This document shows, in pieces, positions 17,042-25,017 of a stretch of 64,000 bases of DNA. The notes below the pieces were generated by a model. That model searched no databases. It was not told the DNA's origin and was given only the letters and a program-made list of their open reading frames with translations. The DNA is from Pseudomonas rustica (GTDB lineage Bacteria; Pseudomonadota; Gammaproteobacteria; Pseudomonadales; Pseudomonadaceae). The first letter of the stretch is position 1, and every line of letters starts with the position of its first letter. The stretch spans positions 62,001 to 126,000 of the forward strand of contig NZ_JAGYHF010000010.1 in NCBI RefSeq assembly GCF_018336155.1, given 5' to 3'. The position numbers and the translations under genes are program-made.

Positions 17042-18135
17042 AGCTGCCGTGCATCGAGTTTCGCGGCAAGCGACTCGATTCGTATGTGTCGTTCCTGATT
17101 CTGTTCACCGGGCTGTTTTTGTCGGTGGCCATGCCGCTGCTGATCCCTCGCGATCCGGGGCCGGATGCGATGACCTTGTGGTCGTCCTACGCGCGCGCCG
17201 ACAACTGCAACTTCTGGAATCCGTTCTCGCCGGATCGCTCGTCCTACGAGTGTTCGGCATTCCTGCTGCGGCCCACCGGGATCAACCTGACCAATGCCTG
17301 GGCCTATGGCATGTTCTGCAATTTTTTCCTCACGGCGATACCGGTGGTGGTGTTCCGGCGCATGCCGCTGGCGATCTTCGGCACCCTGTGTCTGTGGGGC
17401 ATCGTCCGCTCGTTTTTCCTTGAGAACCTGACCAAGGAAATCATTGTGTCGGTGGCGGTGTTGAGCATTTTGCTCAGCTCGCTGACGCGCAAATATCGTG
17501 GCGGATTCTTTCTCTCGGCAGTGATTTACGGCGTGCTGATTCGGCCCTACTGGATTCTGTTTTCACTGTCGTGGGTCGGCGTCTGCGTGATGAAAAAGTA
17601 CGTATCACGCACGACTTTCTTCCTGATGTTGTTCCTGTTCTATCTCGCGGTGGCCATGGCGATTCAGCTGGCGCTGGGCTTCCCGGTGTCGTCGATTCGC
17701 GCCAGCAACAACGAACTGCGCACGGCGGGCGAGGAGGGCTCGAAGTCGCTGATCGTCTCGTGGCTCACCGGCAGCGACTTCGTTTCGCAAGCGCTGGACT
17801 CGATGATCATCTTCTTCCGCTTGTCGTTCCCGGTGGAGCTGATTCTGCTGTCCGGGCCGGGGCAGGTGATCTTCGTGGCGTTGATGATCATGACCGCGCT
17901 GCTGCTGTTCAAAGTCATCACTTCGACCGATTACAAAGGCGCGCCGATCCAGACCAAACCCAAGGAACTGATCGCGATTCCGCTGGCGTTTCTGTTGGTG
18001 CAGGGTTTGTTCGAGCCGGACTTCGGCTCTTTCGCCCGGCACTTTTCGATGGTGGTGCCGGTGCTGTTCGTGGGGCTGGGCTTGATGCTGCGGGCGAACA
18101 AACCGGTGCAGGTTGAATCAAGAATTCTGAATTGA
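17032..18135 (+). CDS. wzy: Probable Wzy-type polysaccharide polymerase
   Basis: Polytopic inner-membrane protein of 367 residues, about 9-10 hydrophobic segments, with one large loop around residues 200-240 (SSIRASNNELRTAGEEGSKS) as in Wzy polymerases. Wzy proteins share little sequence, so the call rests on topology, the position right after wzx and the absence of another polymerase candidate. I chose ATG 17032, which overlaps the wzx stop; the frame stays open further upstream but that part lies inside wzx. The tail FEPDFGSFARHFSMVVP resembles the last periplasmic loop of O-antigen polymerases. Confidence 0.75.
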   Translation: MGLKLPCIEFRGKRLDSYVSFLILFTGLFLSVAMPLLIPRDPGPDAMTLWSSYARADNCNFWNPFSPDRSSYECSAFLLRPTGINLTNAWAYGMFCNFFLTAIPVVVFRRMPLAIFGTLCLWGIVRSFFLENLTKEIIVSVAVLSILLSSLTRKYRGGFFLSAVIYGVLIRPYWILFSLSWVGVCVMKKYVSRTTFFLMLFLFYLAVAMAIQLALGFPVSSIRASNNELRTAGEEGSKSLIVSWLTGSDFVSQALDSMIIFFRLSFPVELILLSGPGQVIFVALMIMTALLLFKVITSTDYKGAPIQTKPKELIAIPLAFLLVQGLFEPDFGSFARHFSMVVPVLFVGLGLMLRANKPVQVESRILN

Positions 18136-18147
18136 GGCAGGTGCTTT

Positions 18148-19194
18148 ATGTCGAGCAAGAAAAAGTCCCTGGAGATTGAAACCCTGCGCGGTCTGGCGTG
18201 CCTGCTGCTGGTGCTTTACCACGTCATCGGGCCGTTGGGCGGCGGGTTGAAGATCGATATCGGCTCGCCGTTCCGGGTGATCGCCGACTCGATGGTGTAC
18301 GTGCGCATGCCGCTGTTCACCTTTATTTCCGGGTATATCTATTCGATCTACAAAATCCGTGGCAACGACTTTTCCGCGTTTTTCAGCGGCAAGGTGCGGC
18401 GCCTGATCGTGCCGTTGTTTTGCGTCGGTGTGCCGTTTTCGGTGCTGCAAGCGGTGGGGCCGGGAGTGAACAAGGACGTCGGCGTGATCGACGCGTTGCT
18501 GTCGTTCTGGGTGCCGATCAACCACTTCTGGTTTTTGCAGGCGGTGTTCATCATTTTCATGTTCGTCGGGTTGTTGGAATGGCGCGGGATGCTGCGTTCG
18601 GCGACGCGCTTGTATGGGTTGTTCGCGTTTGCGGCGCTGTTGTTTTTGCTGCCGCCGTTCAAGCTTGATGCGTTCGGGATTAACGGTGCGATCTACCTGC
18701 TGCCGTTTTTTGTTGCGGGGATGATCGGGCAGGAGAATGTCGAGGCGCTGAAGCAACGTTTCGCGATGATCGGGCCGGTGGTGTTTGTGCTGATTTCGCT
18801 GACGTTGCTGTATGTGGCGGCGCTGGATCGTGAGCTGATTGTTGATCGCCGCAGCTTGATTGGTTTGACGGTGGGGTGTGTGTCTTGCTTTGCGTTGTTG
18901 TCGAGTGGCATGCGCTCGAAGGCGTTGACCTGGTTGGGTGGGTATTCGTATGCGATTTTTCTGTTTCATGTGCTGTTTGCGGCGACGTCGCGGGTGGTGC
19001 TGGGGCGGTTGGGTGTGAAGGATGAGAGCCTGCTGGTGTTGGGTGGGTTGAGCGTTGGGCTGCTGGGGCCGGTGGTGTTGTCGATGGTGTTCAGCCGGTT
19101 TAATTTCACCTCGGTGTTGTTTCTTGGTGAGCGTGCGGCGGTGAAGAAACCTGTGGCGGTCATTGCCCCGGTGGTGCCGGTTCAGAATAGCTAG
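18148..19194 (+). CDS. Acyltransferase 3 family membrane protein (polysaccharide O-acylation)
   Basis: Integral membrane acyltransferase of 348 residues with about ten membrane segments. The family's catalytic-site motif is visible at the N terminus: IETLRGLACLLLVLYHVIG, with the conserved His in LYH, followed by RMPLFTFISGYIYS. Such proteins add acetyl or, in some relatives, succinyl groups to sugars of extracellular polymers. It has an obvious partner role after wzy in the operon. The last third is strikingly rich in GTG and TTG codons compared with the upstream genes. A nested REP structure starts four bases after its stop. Confidence 0.87.
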   Translation: MSSKKKSLEIETLRGLACLLLVLYHVIGPLGGGLKIDIGSPFRVIADSMVYVRMPLFTFISGYIYSIYKIRGNDFSAFFSGKVRRLIVPLFCVGVPFSVLQAVGPGVNKDVGVIDALLSFWVPINHFWFLQAVFIIFMFVGLLEWRGMLRSATRLYGLFAFAALLFLLPPFKLDAFGINGAIYLLPFFVAGMIGQENVEALKQRFAMIGPVVFVLISLTLLYVAALDRELIVDRRSLIGLTVGCVSCFALLSSGMRSKALTWLGGYSYAIFLFHVLFAATSRVVLGRLGVKDESLLVLGGLSVGLLGPVVLSMVFSRFNFTSVLFLGERAAVKKPVAVIAPVVPVQNS

Positions 19195-19197
19195 AAG

Positions 19198-19372
19198 CTT
19201 CGCGAGCAGGCCCGCTCCCACAGTGGATATCGAGATCTCCTGTAGGAGCTGCGGCACGCTGCGATCTTTTGCTGTTGCTTCTAAAGATCAAAAGATCGCA
19301 GCGTGCCGCAGCTCCTACAGGGGGATTTGGGTATGACGCCGATCCAGTGTGGGAGCGGGCTTGCTCGCGAAG
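19198..19372. repeat. Nested REPIN: one REP pair inside another
   Basis: Outer arms of the GCTCGCGA class lie at 19198-19223 and 19347-19372. Inside is a second pair with perfect 32-bp arms (19240-19271 and 19289-19320) of the GTAGGAGCTGC class and a 17-base loop. It lies inside the polymer operon, between the acyltransferase and the SGNH gene. Confidence 0.9.
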
Positions 19373-19401
19373 GGGCCCTTACGGACGGAAGGAAATTTTG
19401 C

Positions 19402-20532
19402 ATGTTGGCAGTGAATGACGCTCAACCCGTTGCAGCGTCGGTGGTTGAGGTGGGTGATGCGCGTGAGCGTTTTGCCCAGTGGCGTGAGGGCAAGGCCGGC
19501 AAGGTGTTGTCGGTCTCGGTGATCGGCGACAGTTACAGCGCCGGCCAGGATTTCTATCTGAACAAACTGGTGCAGCGCGTGGCCGGGGAAGTAGGTTTTG
19601 CCGGGCCTGGCTATGTCGGCTTCAATCACGGCGCTGCGCTGGGCGGCACGCATTTCAAATACACCCGCAGCAGTGAAAAATACTTCGGCGGGGACTGGAC
19701 GGTTTCAGGTCTGGGCCAGGCGAGTCCGGACAGCCGCACGGTGAAGGGCCGGCCAGGTGCATGGCTGCAAGTCGACGCCAGCCCGACACCTGCGATCAAC
19801 ACCGCCGTTACTCAGGCTAAATTGCTTTACCTGGGCAATGGCGAACCTGCCGAGATCCGCTATCGCTGGTCAGCCTCAGAAGATTGGCAGCCGATGACGT
19901 TGGCAGGTTCTGGCGTTCAGGAAGCAACCCTCTCGGGTCTTCCGGCAGCAGCAGACTGGTCATTCAAACTGGAAGTTACCAAAGGCACGCCAACCCTGTT
20001 CGGCCTGTGGATGAGCAACGATCAGAACGGCGTGCGCGTCTCGAAACTCGCAGCGTCCGGCGCTGCATCCGCTGACTTCTATCACAACGATGCGCAATGG
20101 CAGACCCAGTGGAAAGCCGCTGTGTCGAAGATCCCTGCCGATGTTTACCTGATTATGCTCGGTGGCAATGATCAGGGGTTTGGCGTTAAACCCGCGCAGT
20201 ATCTGCAGAACGTTCAAGGTCTGGTGGGCATGCTTCGCGAGATTCAACCGGCGGCGAGTATCAACCTGATCATGCGTCAGGACACCACACGTTCGAGCGC
20301 TTATCCGATGTCGGCGTATGCGCAGGTGCTTGAGCCTTGGGCGCGGGAGCAGCGGTTGGGTTACGCCAACCTGCAATGTGCATTCGGCCCTGACGTGAAG
20401 CGCTACGCTGCTGCGATGATCGGCCCGGACAAGATTCATCCGCTGCCGGCAACGGGCGGGAAGGTGATTGCGGATTACTTCTTCGGCTGGATCACTGGCG
20501 CCAACAATCGCTGCGCCGCCGCCCCACAATGA
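19402..20532 (+). CDS. SGNH/GDSL-fold esterase-like protein
   Basis: A 376-residue protein of the SGNH hydrolase fold. Block I is VIGDSYSAGQD (Ser about residue 50), block III is LGGNDQG, and the Asp/His block is GPDKIHPLPATG. A central beta-rich insertion (about residues 130-215) resembles a carbohydrate-binding module. Such proteins remove or transfer acyl groups on polysaccharides, which fits the acyltransferase just upstream. I chose ATG 19402 because GGAAGGAAA precedes it; the open frame upstream is translated REP sequence. With this start there is no signal peptide, unusual for an enzyme acting on an exported polymer. Last gene of the operon. Confidence 0.82.
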   Translation: MLAVNDAQPVAASVVEVGDARERFAQWREGKAGKVLSVSVIGDSYSAGQDFYLNKLVQRVAGEVGFAGPGYVGFNHGAALGGTHFKYTRSSEKYFGGDWTVSGLGQASPDSRTVKGRPGAWLQVDASPTPAINTAVTQAKLLYLGNGEPAEIRYRWSASEDWQPMTLAGSGVQEATLSGLPAAADWSFKLEVTKGTPTLFGLWMSNDQNGVRVSKLAASGAASADFYHNDAQWQTQWKAAVSKIPADVYLIMLGGNDQGFGVKPAQYLQNVQGLVGMLREIQPAASINLIMRQDTTRSSAYPMSAYAQVLEPWAREQRLGYANLQCAFGPDVKRYAAAMIGPDKIHPLPATGGKVIADYFFGWITGANNRCAAAPQ

Positions 20533-20640
20533 TCGTTCCCACGCTCTGCGTGGGAATGCATCCTGTGACGCTCCGCGTCATCCGGCGCAGGGACGCGGAG
20601 CGTCCCGGGCGGCATTCCCACGCGGAGCGTGGGAACGATC
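20531..20640. repeat. Extragenic palindrome, GTTCCCACGC class (copy 2)
   Basis: Same structure as at 228-338. Its left end GATCGTTCCC overlaps the stop codon of the SGNH gene (TGA within TGATC). Confidence 0.88.
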
Positions 20641-20643
20641 AGG

Positions 20644-21054
20644 TCAGTCTTGCGTGAAGGCGTCGACTTGTTCGAGCAATTCCGCAAGCTTCTGCGGCAT
20701 CAACCGCGCATCACAACGGGTTTCCACGTTGATGATGATCGCCGGGTCGTTGCAGCAAATCCGCACGCGGAAGCGCCAGTCGCTGAAGATCACTTTCAGC
20801 CCATCAGTGTCATCCATCTCCAGCGCCTGCTCGCCATAGCGCTTTTTCAAATGCGCGAGCAGCGGATACGGATCGCGCAGCGGCCGGCGAATATCCCCGG
20901 ACGCCGGGAACACGCCAATCCGCTCCACCAGCAAAATCGTGCCCAGCCAGGTTTCGTTGGCGCTGGGCAACGGCTGATGGCGTGACAACCAACTCATCAC
21001 CCCGAGGTTGCCCACCTCGCGTTCAATCTCTACGGAATGTTGTGCAATGTTCAT
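20644..21054 (-). CDS. Stand-alone phosphomannomutase/phosphoglucomutase C-terminal domain
   Basis: A 136-residue protein that resembles only the last domain of ManB/CpsG-type phosphohexomutases (full length about 450). The segment TDGLKVIFSDWRFRVR corresponds to the family's TDGxxxxFxDWRFNLR, and NVETRCDARLMPQKLAELL to NVESRGDxxLMEARTxxLL. The phosphate-binding SNTEP is changed to CNDP. There is no catalytic Ser loop or metal loop, so it cannot be a mutase by itself. It follows galU by 35 bases with its own ribosome site (AGGCAGG), suggesting it is expressed and not simply debris. Role unknown. Confidence 0.65.
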   Translation of the reverse strand: MNIAQHSVEIEREVGNLGVMSWLSRHQPLPSANETWLGTILLVERIGVFPASGDIRRPLRDPYPLLAHLKKRYGEQALEMDDTDGLKVIFSDWRFRVRICCNDPAIIINVETRCDARLMPQKLAELLEQVDAFTQD

Positions 21055-21089
21055 GGTGGCCTGCCTGAAATGAAAAGGAGGGAGCCGTC

Positions 21090-21923
21090 TCAGCGGCCCT
21101 TGAGGTAGACGTTTTCGTAGCAGAAATTGGTCGCCTGCAAGTAACCCTCGGCGTCGCCGCAGTCGAAGCGCAGGCCCTTGAATTTGTAAGCCAGCACGCA
21201 GCCGTTCTGCGCCTGTTTCATCAACGCGTCGGTGATCTGGATTTCGCCGCCCTTGCCCGGTTGGGTGTCGGCGATCAGGTCGAAAATGTCCGGCGTGAGG
21301 ATGTAGCGACCGATGATCGCCAGGTTCGACGGTGCGTCTTGCGGCGCCGGTTTTTCCACCATGTTGTTGACGCGGTAGATGCCGTCGGAAATCAGCTCGC
21401 CGGCGATGACGCCGTACTTGTGGGTCTGGTCGGCCGGGACTTCCTGAATCGCGACGATCGAGCAGCGGAATTTCTTGTACAGCTGAATCATCTGCGTCAG
21501 CACGCCGTCGCCTTCAAGGTTCAGGCACAGGTCGTCGGCCAGTACCACGGCGAATGGCTCGTCGCCAATCAACGGGCGACCGCTGAGGATCGCGTGGCCG
21601 AGGCCCTTCATTTCCACCTGACGGGTGTAGGAGAAGGTGCAGGTGTCGATCAGCTCGCGAGTGCCGGCCAGAAACTTCTCTTTCTCGGTGCCGCGAATCT
21701 GATGTTCAAGTTCGTAGCTGATATCGAAATGGTCTTCCAGCGCACGCTTGCCCCGGCCGGTGACGATGGCCATGTGTTGCAGGCCAGCGTCCCGTGCTTC
21801 TTCAACGGCGTATTCGATCAACGGCTTGTTGACGATCGGCAGCATCTCTTTCGGCATGGCTTTGGTGGCCGGCAAGAAACGCGTGCCGTAGCCGGCAGCG
21901 GGGAACAAACATTTACGAATCAT
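21090..21923 (-). CDS. galU: UTP-glucose-1-phosphate uridylyltransferase
   Basis: Cytoplasmic enzyme of 277 residues making UDP-glucose from glucose 1-phosphate and UTP. The nucleotide-binding start MIRKCLFPAAGYGTRFLPAT and the following KAMPKEMLPIVNKPLI are diagnostic; VVLADDL and KPAPQDAPSNLAIIGRYIL are further family motifs. I chose ATG 21923, preceded by AGGATA, over two upstream in-frame Met codons. It is divergent to galE, and together they supply UDP-glucose and UDP-galactose for the surrounding exopolysaccharide genes. Confidence 0.96.
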   Translation of the reverse strand: MIRKCLFPAAGYGTRFLPATKAMPKEMLPIVNKPLIEYAVEEARDAGLQHMAIVTGRGKRALEDHFDISYELEHQIRGTEKEKFLAGTRELIDTCTFSYTRQVEMKGLGHAILSGRPLIGDEPFAVVLADDLCLNLEGDGVLTQMIQLYKKFRCSIVAIQEVPADQTHKYGVIAGELISDGIYRVNNMVEKPAPQDAPSNLAIIGRYILTPDIFDLIADTQPGKGGEIQITDALMKQAQNGCVLAYKFKGLRFDCGDAEGYLQATNFCYENVYLKGR

Positions 21924-22312
21924 AAAAGTATCCTGGACAGTCATGGAACACAGGCGACGCATGCAGGCCATTACTTCGGTCTGCAAGTTTCAATGATGAT
22001 TGAAGGCTTACTTTAATACCTGAGTCAGGTTATTAATGGCAATTGTTCATGGGGATAAAAGCCGACAATGTTATGAGATGTCGGTGAGTGCGTGATTAGT
22101 TATTTTTAGTCGGTATCTGTTGATAGTGATTCGTGCACTTGCAGTGCTAATAAGTAGCGGGCAATACAGTGTGACCTGCAAAAATATTTATTGCCAGTCA
22201 TTGAACTAGTTTTGTTTTCGGTTGTTGTCGTTCGTTTGTGTGGATTGCGACACATATCCATGCAGTCGGGCTTGACACGCTACTTGGCATTTATCAAATG
22301 ACGGATCGCGCC
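21924..22312. promoter_or_regulatory. Divergent galU / galE control region
   Basis: A 389-bp AT-rich gap. It contains GTTATTTTTAGTCGG (22099-22113), the same motif as before wzb and the yjbE-like gene, and the palindrome GCACT-TGC-AGTGC (22135-22147). TTGACA near 22272 could be a -35 element for galE, but no matching -10 is clear. No gene or RNA is evident in the rest. Confidence 0.5.
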
Positions 22313-23329
22313 ATGAAGATTCTCGTGACCGGCGGTGCCGGCTATATCGGTTCGCATACCACACTTGCGTTGCTGGAAGCAGGTTATGAAGTTGTTGTGC
22401 TGGATAATCTTTGCAACAGCAGCGATGCGGCGTTGCATGCCGTAGAAGCCATCTGCGGCAAGAGTGCCTGGATGATTCGCGGCGATGTCTGTGATCGGGC
22501 CTTGCTCGACCGGATTTTCCGCGAACACAACATTGAGGCCGTGCTGCATTTCGCCGGTCTCAAGGCCGTGGGCGAAAGCGTGCGCAAGCCGCTGGAGTAT
22601 TACGAAACCAACGTCAGCGGCAGCATCACGCTGTGTCAGGCAATGGCGGCGGCGGGGGTGTTTCGTCTGGTGTTCAGCTCGTCCGCCACGGTGTACGGCG
22701 AACCCGAGCAGATGCCCATTCGCGAAGATTTTCCTACCGGCAATCCGACCAATCCCTACGGCCAGTCCAAACTGATCGTCGAGAACGTGTTGCGCGACCT
22801 CAGCCAGGCCGAACCGCGCTGGAGCATCGCTTTGCTGCGCTACTTCAACCCGATCGGTGCCCACGACAGCGGGCAGATGGGCGAAGACCCCAACGGTATC
22901 CCCAACAATCTGGTGCCTTACATCAGTCAGGTCGCGGTCGGCAGCCTTCAAGAGCTGTCGATTTTCGGTAACGACTACCCGACGATCGATGGCACCGGGG
23001 TGCGCGATTACATCCATGTGGTCGACTTGGCGGACGGCCATCTGAAGGCGCTGCAATCGATTGCCGGACGCACTGGCATTCACACCTGGAACCTCGGCAC
23101 CGGCGACGGCTACAGCGTCCTGCAAGTGCTCCATGCCTTCGAACAGGCCTGCGGGCAACCGGTGCCATACCGGATGATGCCGCGTCGTTCCGGCGATATT
23201 GCCGAGAGTTGGGCCGACGCCTCCAAGGCTGCCAAAGAACTTGGCTGGAAAGCCACGCGCAGTTTGCAGGACATGGTCACCGACACCTGGCGCTGGCAAT
23301 CCATGCATCCCAATGGTTACTTGGAATGA
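22313..23329 (+). CDS. galE: UDP-glucose 4-epimerase
   Basis: Cytoplasmic short-chain dehydrogenase-type epimerase of 338 residues, the same length as E. coli GalE, interconverting UDP-glucose and UDP-galactose. The NAD-binding start is MKILVTGGAGYIGSHT; the catalytic Ser and the YxxxK pair are in FSSSATVYG and NPYGQSKLIVE; RYFNPIGAH is the usual substrate-site segment. An in-frame ATG 15 bases upstream is a possible alternative start. Its presence inside the polymer locus predicts galactose in the polymer. Confidence 0.95.
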   Translation: MKILVTGGAGYIGSHTTLALLEAGYEVVVLDNLCNSSDAALHAVEAICGKSAWMIRGDVCDRALLDRIFREHNIEAVLHFAGLKAVGESVRKPLEYYETNVSGSITLCQAMAAAGVFRLVFSSSATVYGEPEQMPIREDFPTGNPTNPYGQSKLIVENVLRDLSQAEPRWSIALLRYFNPIGAHDSGQMGEDPNGIPNNLVPYISQVAVGSLQELSIFGNDYPTIDGTGVRDYIHVVDLADGHLKALQSIAGRTGIHTWNLGTGDGYSVLQVLHAFEQACGQPVPYRMMPRRSGDIAESWADASKAAKELGWKATRSLQDMVTDTWRWQSMHPNGYLE

Positions 23330-23348
23330 TGGCCATTTAAAGTCCAAT

Positions 23349-23373
23349 GTTATTTTCAGTCAGGTTGTTAGAT
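23349..23373 (+). promoter_or_regulatory. Motif pair upstream of the yjbE-like gene
   Basis: GTTATTTTCAGTCAG (23349-23363) is the third genomic context of the motif seen at 10649, 10687 and 22099. It runs into TTGTTAGAT, close to the TTGTTAGAA / TTCTAACAA elements at 30544-30599 and 32542-32550. Confidence 0.45.
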
Positions 23374-23562
23374 TCCGTCGGGAAATTACACTGGCAATGC
23401 CTTTTGCAAGTCCGTAGATATAAACCTGCCGTTCGACTTTTATCAGTTGGGTAAGACTGTGAAAGAACAACGGATCTTGTTCGCGCTATTTGCGGGCTTG
23501 AACGCTACCACCTCTAACACACGCCGGTTTTTTAACAGGCTGAATGTTAGAAAGGAGTTGTT

Positions 23563-23799
23563 ATGAAAAAAGTGATGGCAGTTGCCCTGTTGACGATGTT
23601 GAGCAACTGGGCTGCCGCCGCTGAAGCACCGCTAACTGCGGTGACCAATGTAGGTGGCAACGTGGCGGCTTCTCAAGCGCCGGCAGCCAGTACTGCAATG
23701 GTCGCCAGTGCAGTCGCGGCGTCTAACAGCGGTGGCAGTGCCAACGGCGGTACCACCGGTACAACGGGTACCACCGGTACAACCGGCACGCATAACTAA
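23563..23799 (+). CDS. Small secreted Thr/Gly-repeat protein, YjbE/GfcA-like
   Basis: A 78-residue protein with a clear Sec signal peptide (MKKVMAVALLTMLSNWAAAA). The mature part is low complexity: Ala/Val/Ser-rich in the middle and ending in four TGT repeats. E. coli YjbE and GfcA, the first genes of the yjbEFGH and gfc capsule operons, have the same size and Thr-rich tails, and the genes that follow here are homologues of the rest of those operons. It has a strong ribosome site (AAAGGAG). A hairpin terminator separates it from wza, so it is probably made in excess over the downstream proteins. Function unknown. Confidence 0.8.
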   Translation: MKKVMAVALLTMLSNWAAAAEAPLTAVTNVGGNVAASQAPAASTAMVASAVAASNSGGSANGGTTGTTGTTGTTGTHN

Positions 23800-23826
23800 C
23801 AGGAAGTTCTGTTAGTGCAGTACAAG

Positions 23827-23859
23827 GTCGCCCGACGTGAGTCGGGTGACTTTGTTTTT
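23827..23859 (+). terminator. Terminator/attenuator between the yjbE-like gene and wza
   Basis: GTCGCCCGAC pairs with GTCGGGTGAC around a GTGA loop, with one G-T wobble, followed by TTTGTTTTT. wza starts 30 bases later, so partial read-through probably sets the level of the export genes. Confidence 0.8.
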
Positions 23860-23889
23860 GGATTCGCCCTTGAATAGCGTAGTGCCATT

Positions 23890-25005
23890 ATGACTCGTAG
23901 TGTTTATCTTTTAATGTTGGCAAGTCTCGCTTTGCAAGGTTGCATGTTTTCCCCCGGTCAATACCTGAGCACCCAGGACATTACGCGTCAGGGTGCCAGT
24001 GAAAGCAGCCGGGTCGAGCTGATTCCGATCACGCCCAAGCTGATTGCCATGAACCGCGCCACGCAGAAACGTGAGTCGCTGCCGGCAGAGTTGTTGGCGA
24101 CGTCCGCGGAATACCGCATCGGCAACAACGACGTGCTGTACATCACCGTGTGGGATCACCCGGAACTGACCGCACCGTCCGGCGCGCAACAACAGATCGA
24201 TGCCAACGGCCGCCTGGTGCGCTCCGATGGCACGCTTTACTACCCGTTTATCAAGGAAGTTCAGGCCACCGGCCGGACTATCCAGCAACTGCGCTCGGAC
24301 ATCGAACAACGGCTGTCGGCGTTCATCGCCGAGCCGCAGGTGGATGTCGCGGTGTTGCGTTTCGCCAGCCAGAAAGTCGTGGTCACCGGTGCCGTCACCA
24401 AGGCTGGCCCACAAGCGATTTCCACCAACCCGCTGAGCGTGGTCGAGGCGCTGGGCACTGCCGGCATCGACACCAATAATGCCGACTTGTCCGGGCTGCT
24501 GCTCAACCGCAAGGGCCGGGTGTATCCGCTCAATCTGGATTCGCTCAATCAAGCGGATTCCGAGTTGCAGAACGTCTACCTCAAGGGCGGCGATCAGCTG
24601 TATCTGCCGTACAACGACAACAAGCGCATTTACGTGATGGGCGAGGTCAATCAGCCGCGCGCGTTGAGCTTCAAGACGGCGACGATGAACCTTTCCGACG
24701 TGCTCGGTTCGGTCGGCGGCTTGAGCCAGACCACCTCCAACGGCAACGCGGTGTACGTCATTCGCGGCGTGGAAAACCTCGATGTCGAGCCGGCAAAAAT
24801 CTATCAACTCGAAGCCGAATCGCCGACCGCCATGGCGCTCGCTTCGCACTTCGAAGTGCGTCCTCAGGACGTTGTGTATGTCGGCCCTGCCAACGTGACT
24901 CGCTGGAACCGTCTGATCAGCCAACTGGTGCCGTCGGCATCGATTGTCGGCACTGGCGCTTCCGCTGCGAAGAACTGGAGCGAATACAGCAACAACAGCA
25001 AATAA
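23890..25005 (+). CDS. wza: Outer-membrane polysaccharide export lipoprotein (Wza/GfcE type)
   Basis: A 371-residue lipoprotein that forms the outer-membrane export channel. The signal peptide ends in the lipobox LQGC (Cys18). The polysaccharide export domain begins at YRIGNNDVLYITVWDHPELT, followed by SLBB repeats (VVVTGAVTKAGPQ and IYVMGEVNQPRAL) and a C-terminal amphipathic region from FEVRPQDVVYVGP, the usual alpha-helical barrel of Wza. Length matches E. coli Wza (379). It should dock with the Wzc protein encoded at 11333-13561. Confidence 0.94.
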   Translation: MTRSVYLLMLASLALQGCMFSPGQYLSTQDITRQGASESSRVELIPITPKLIAMNRATQKRESLPAELLATSAEYRIGNNDVLYITVWDHPELTAPSGAQQQIDANGRLVRSDGTLYYPFIKEVQATGRTIQQLRSDIEQRLSAFIAEPQVDVAVLRFASQKVVVTGAVTKAGPQAISTNPLSVVEALGTAGIDTNNADLSGLLLNRKGRVYPLNLDSLNQADSELQNVYLKGGDQLYLPYNDNKRIYVMGEVNQPRALSFKTATMNLSDVLGSVGGLSQTTSNGNAVYVIRGVENLDVEPAKIYQLEAESPTAMALASHFEVRPQDVVYVGPANVTRWNRLISQLVPSASIVGTGASAAKNWSEYSNNSK

Positions 25006-25017
25006 GGCCGCCCGTTC

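Noticed and set aside
19303..19401. An in-frame N-terminal extension of the SGNH protein
   Set aside because: The extension is translated REP sequence; the ATG at 19402 has a strong ribosome site.
22270..22300. Sigma-54 promoter before galE
   Set aside because: TGGCAT is followed by no GC element at the required spacing.
23757..23796. TGT-coding repeats as a microsatellite or CRISPR-like array
   Set aside because: The repeats are a few codons long inside a secreted-protein gene, with no spacers.
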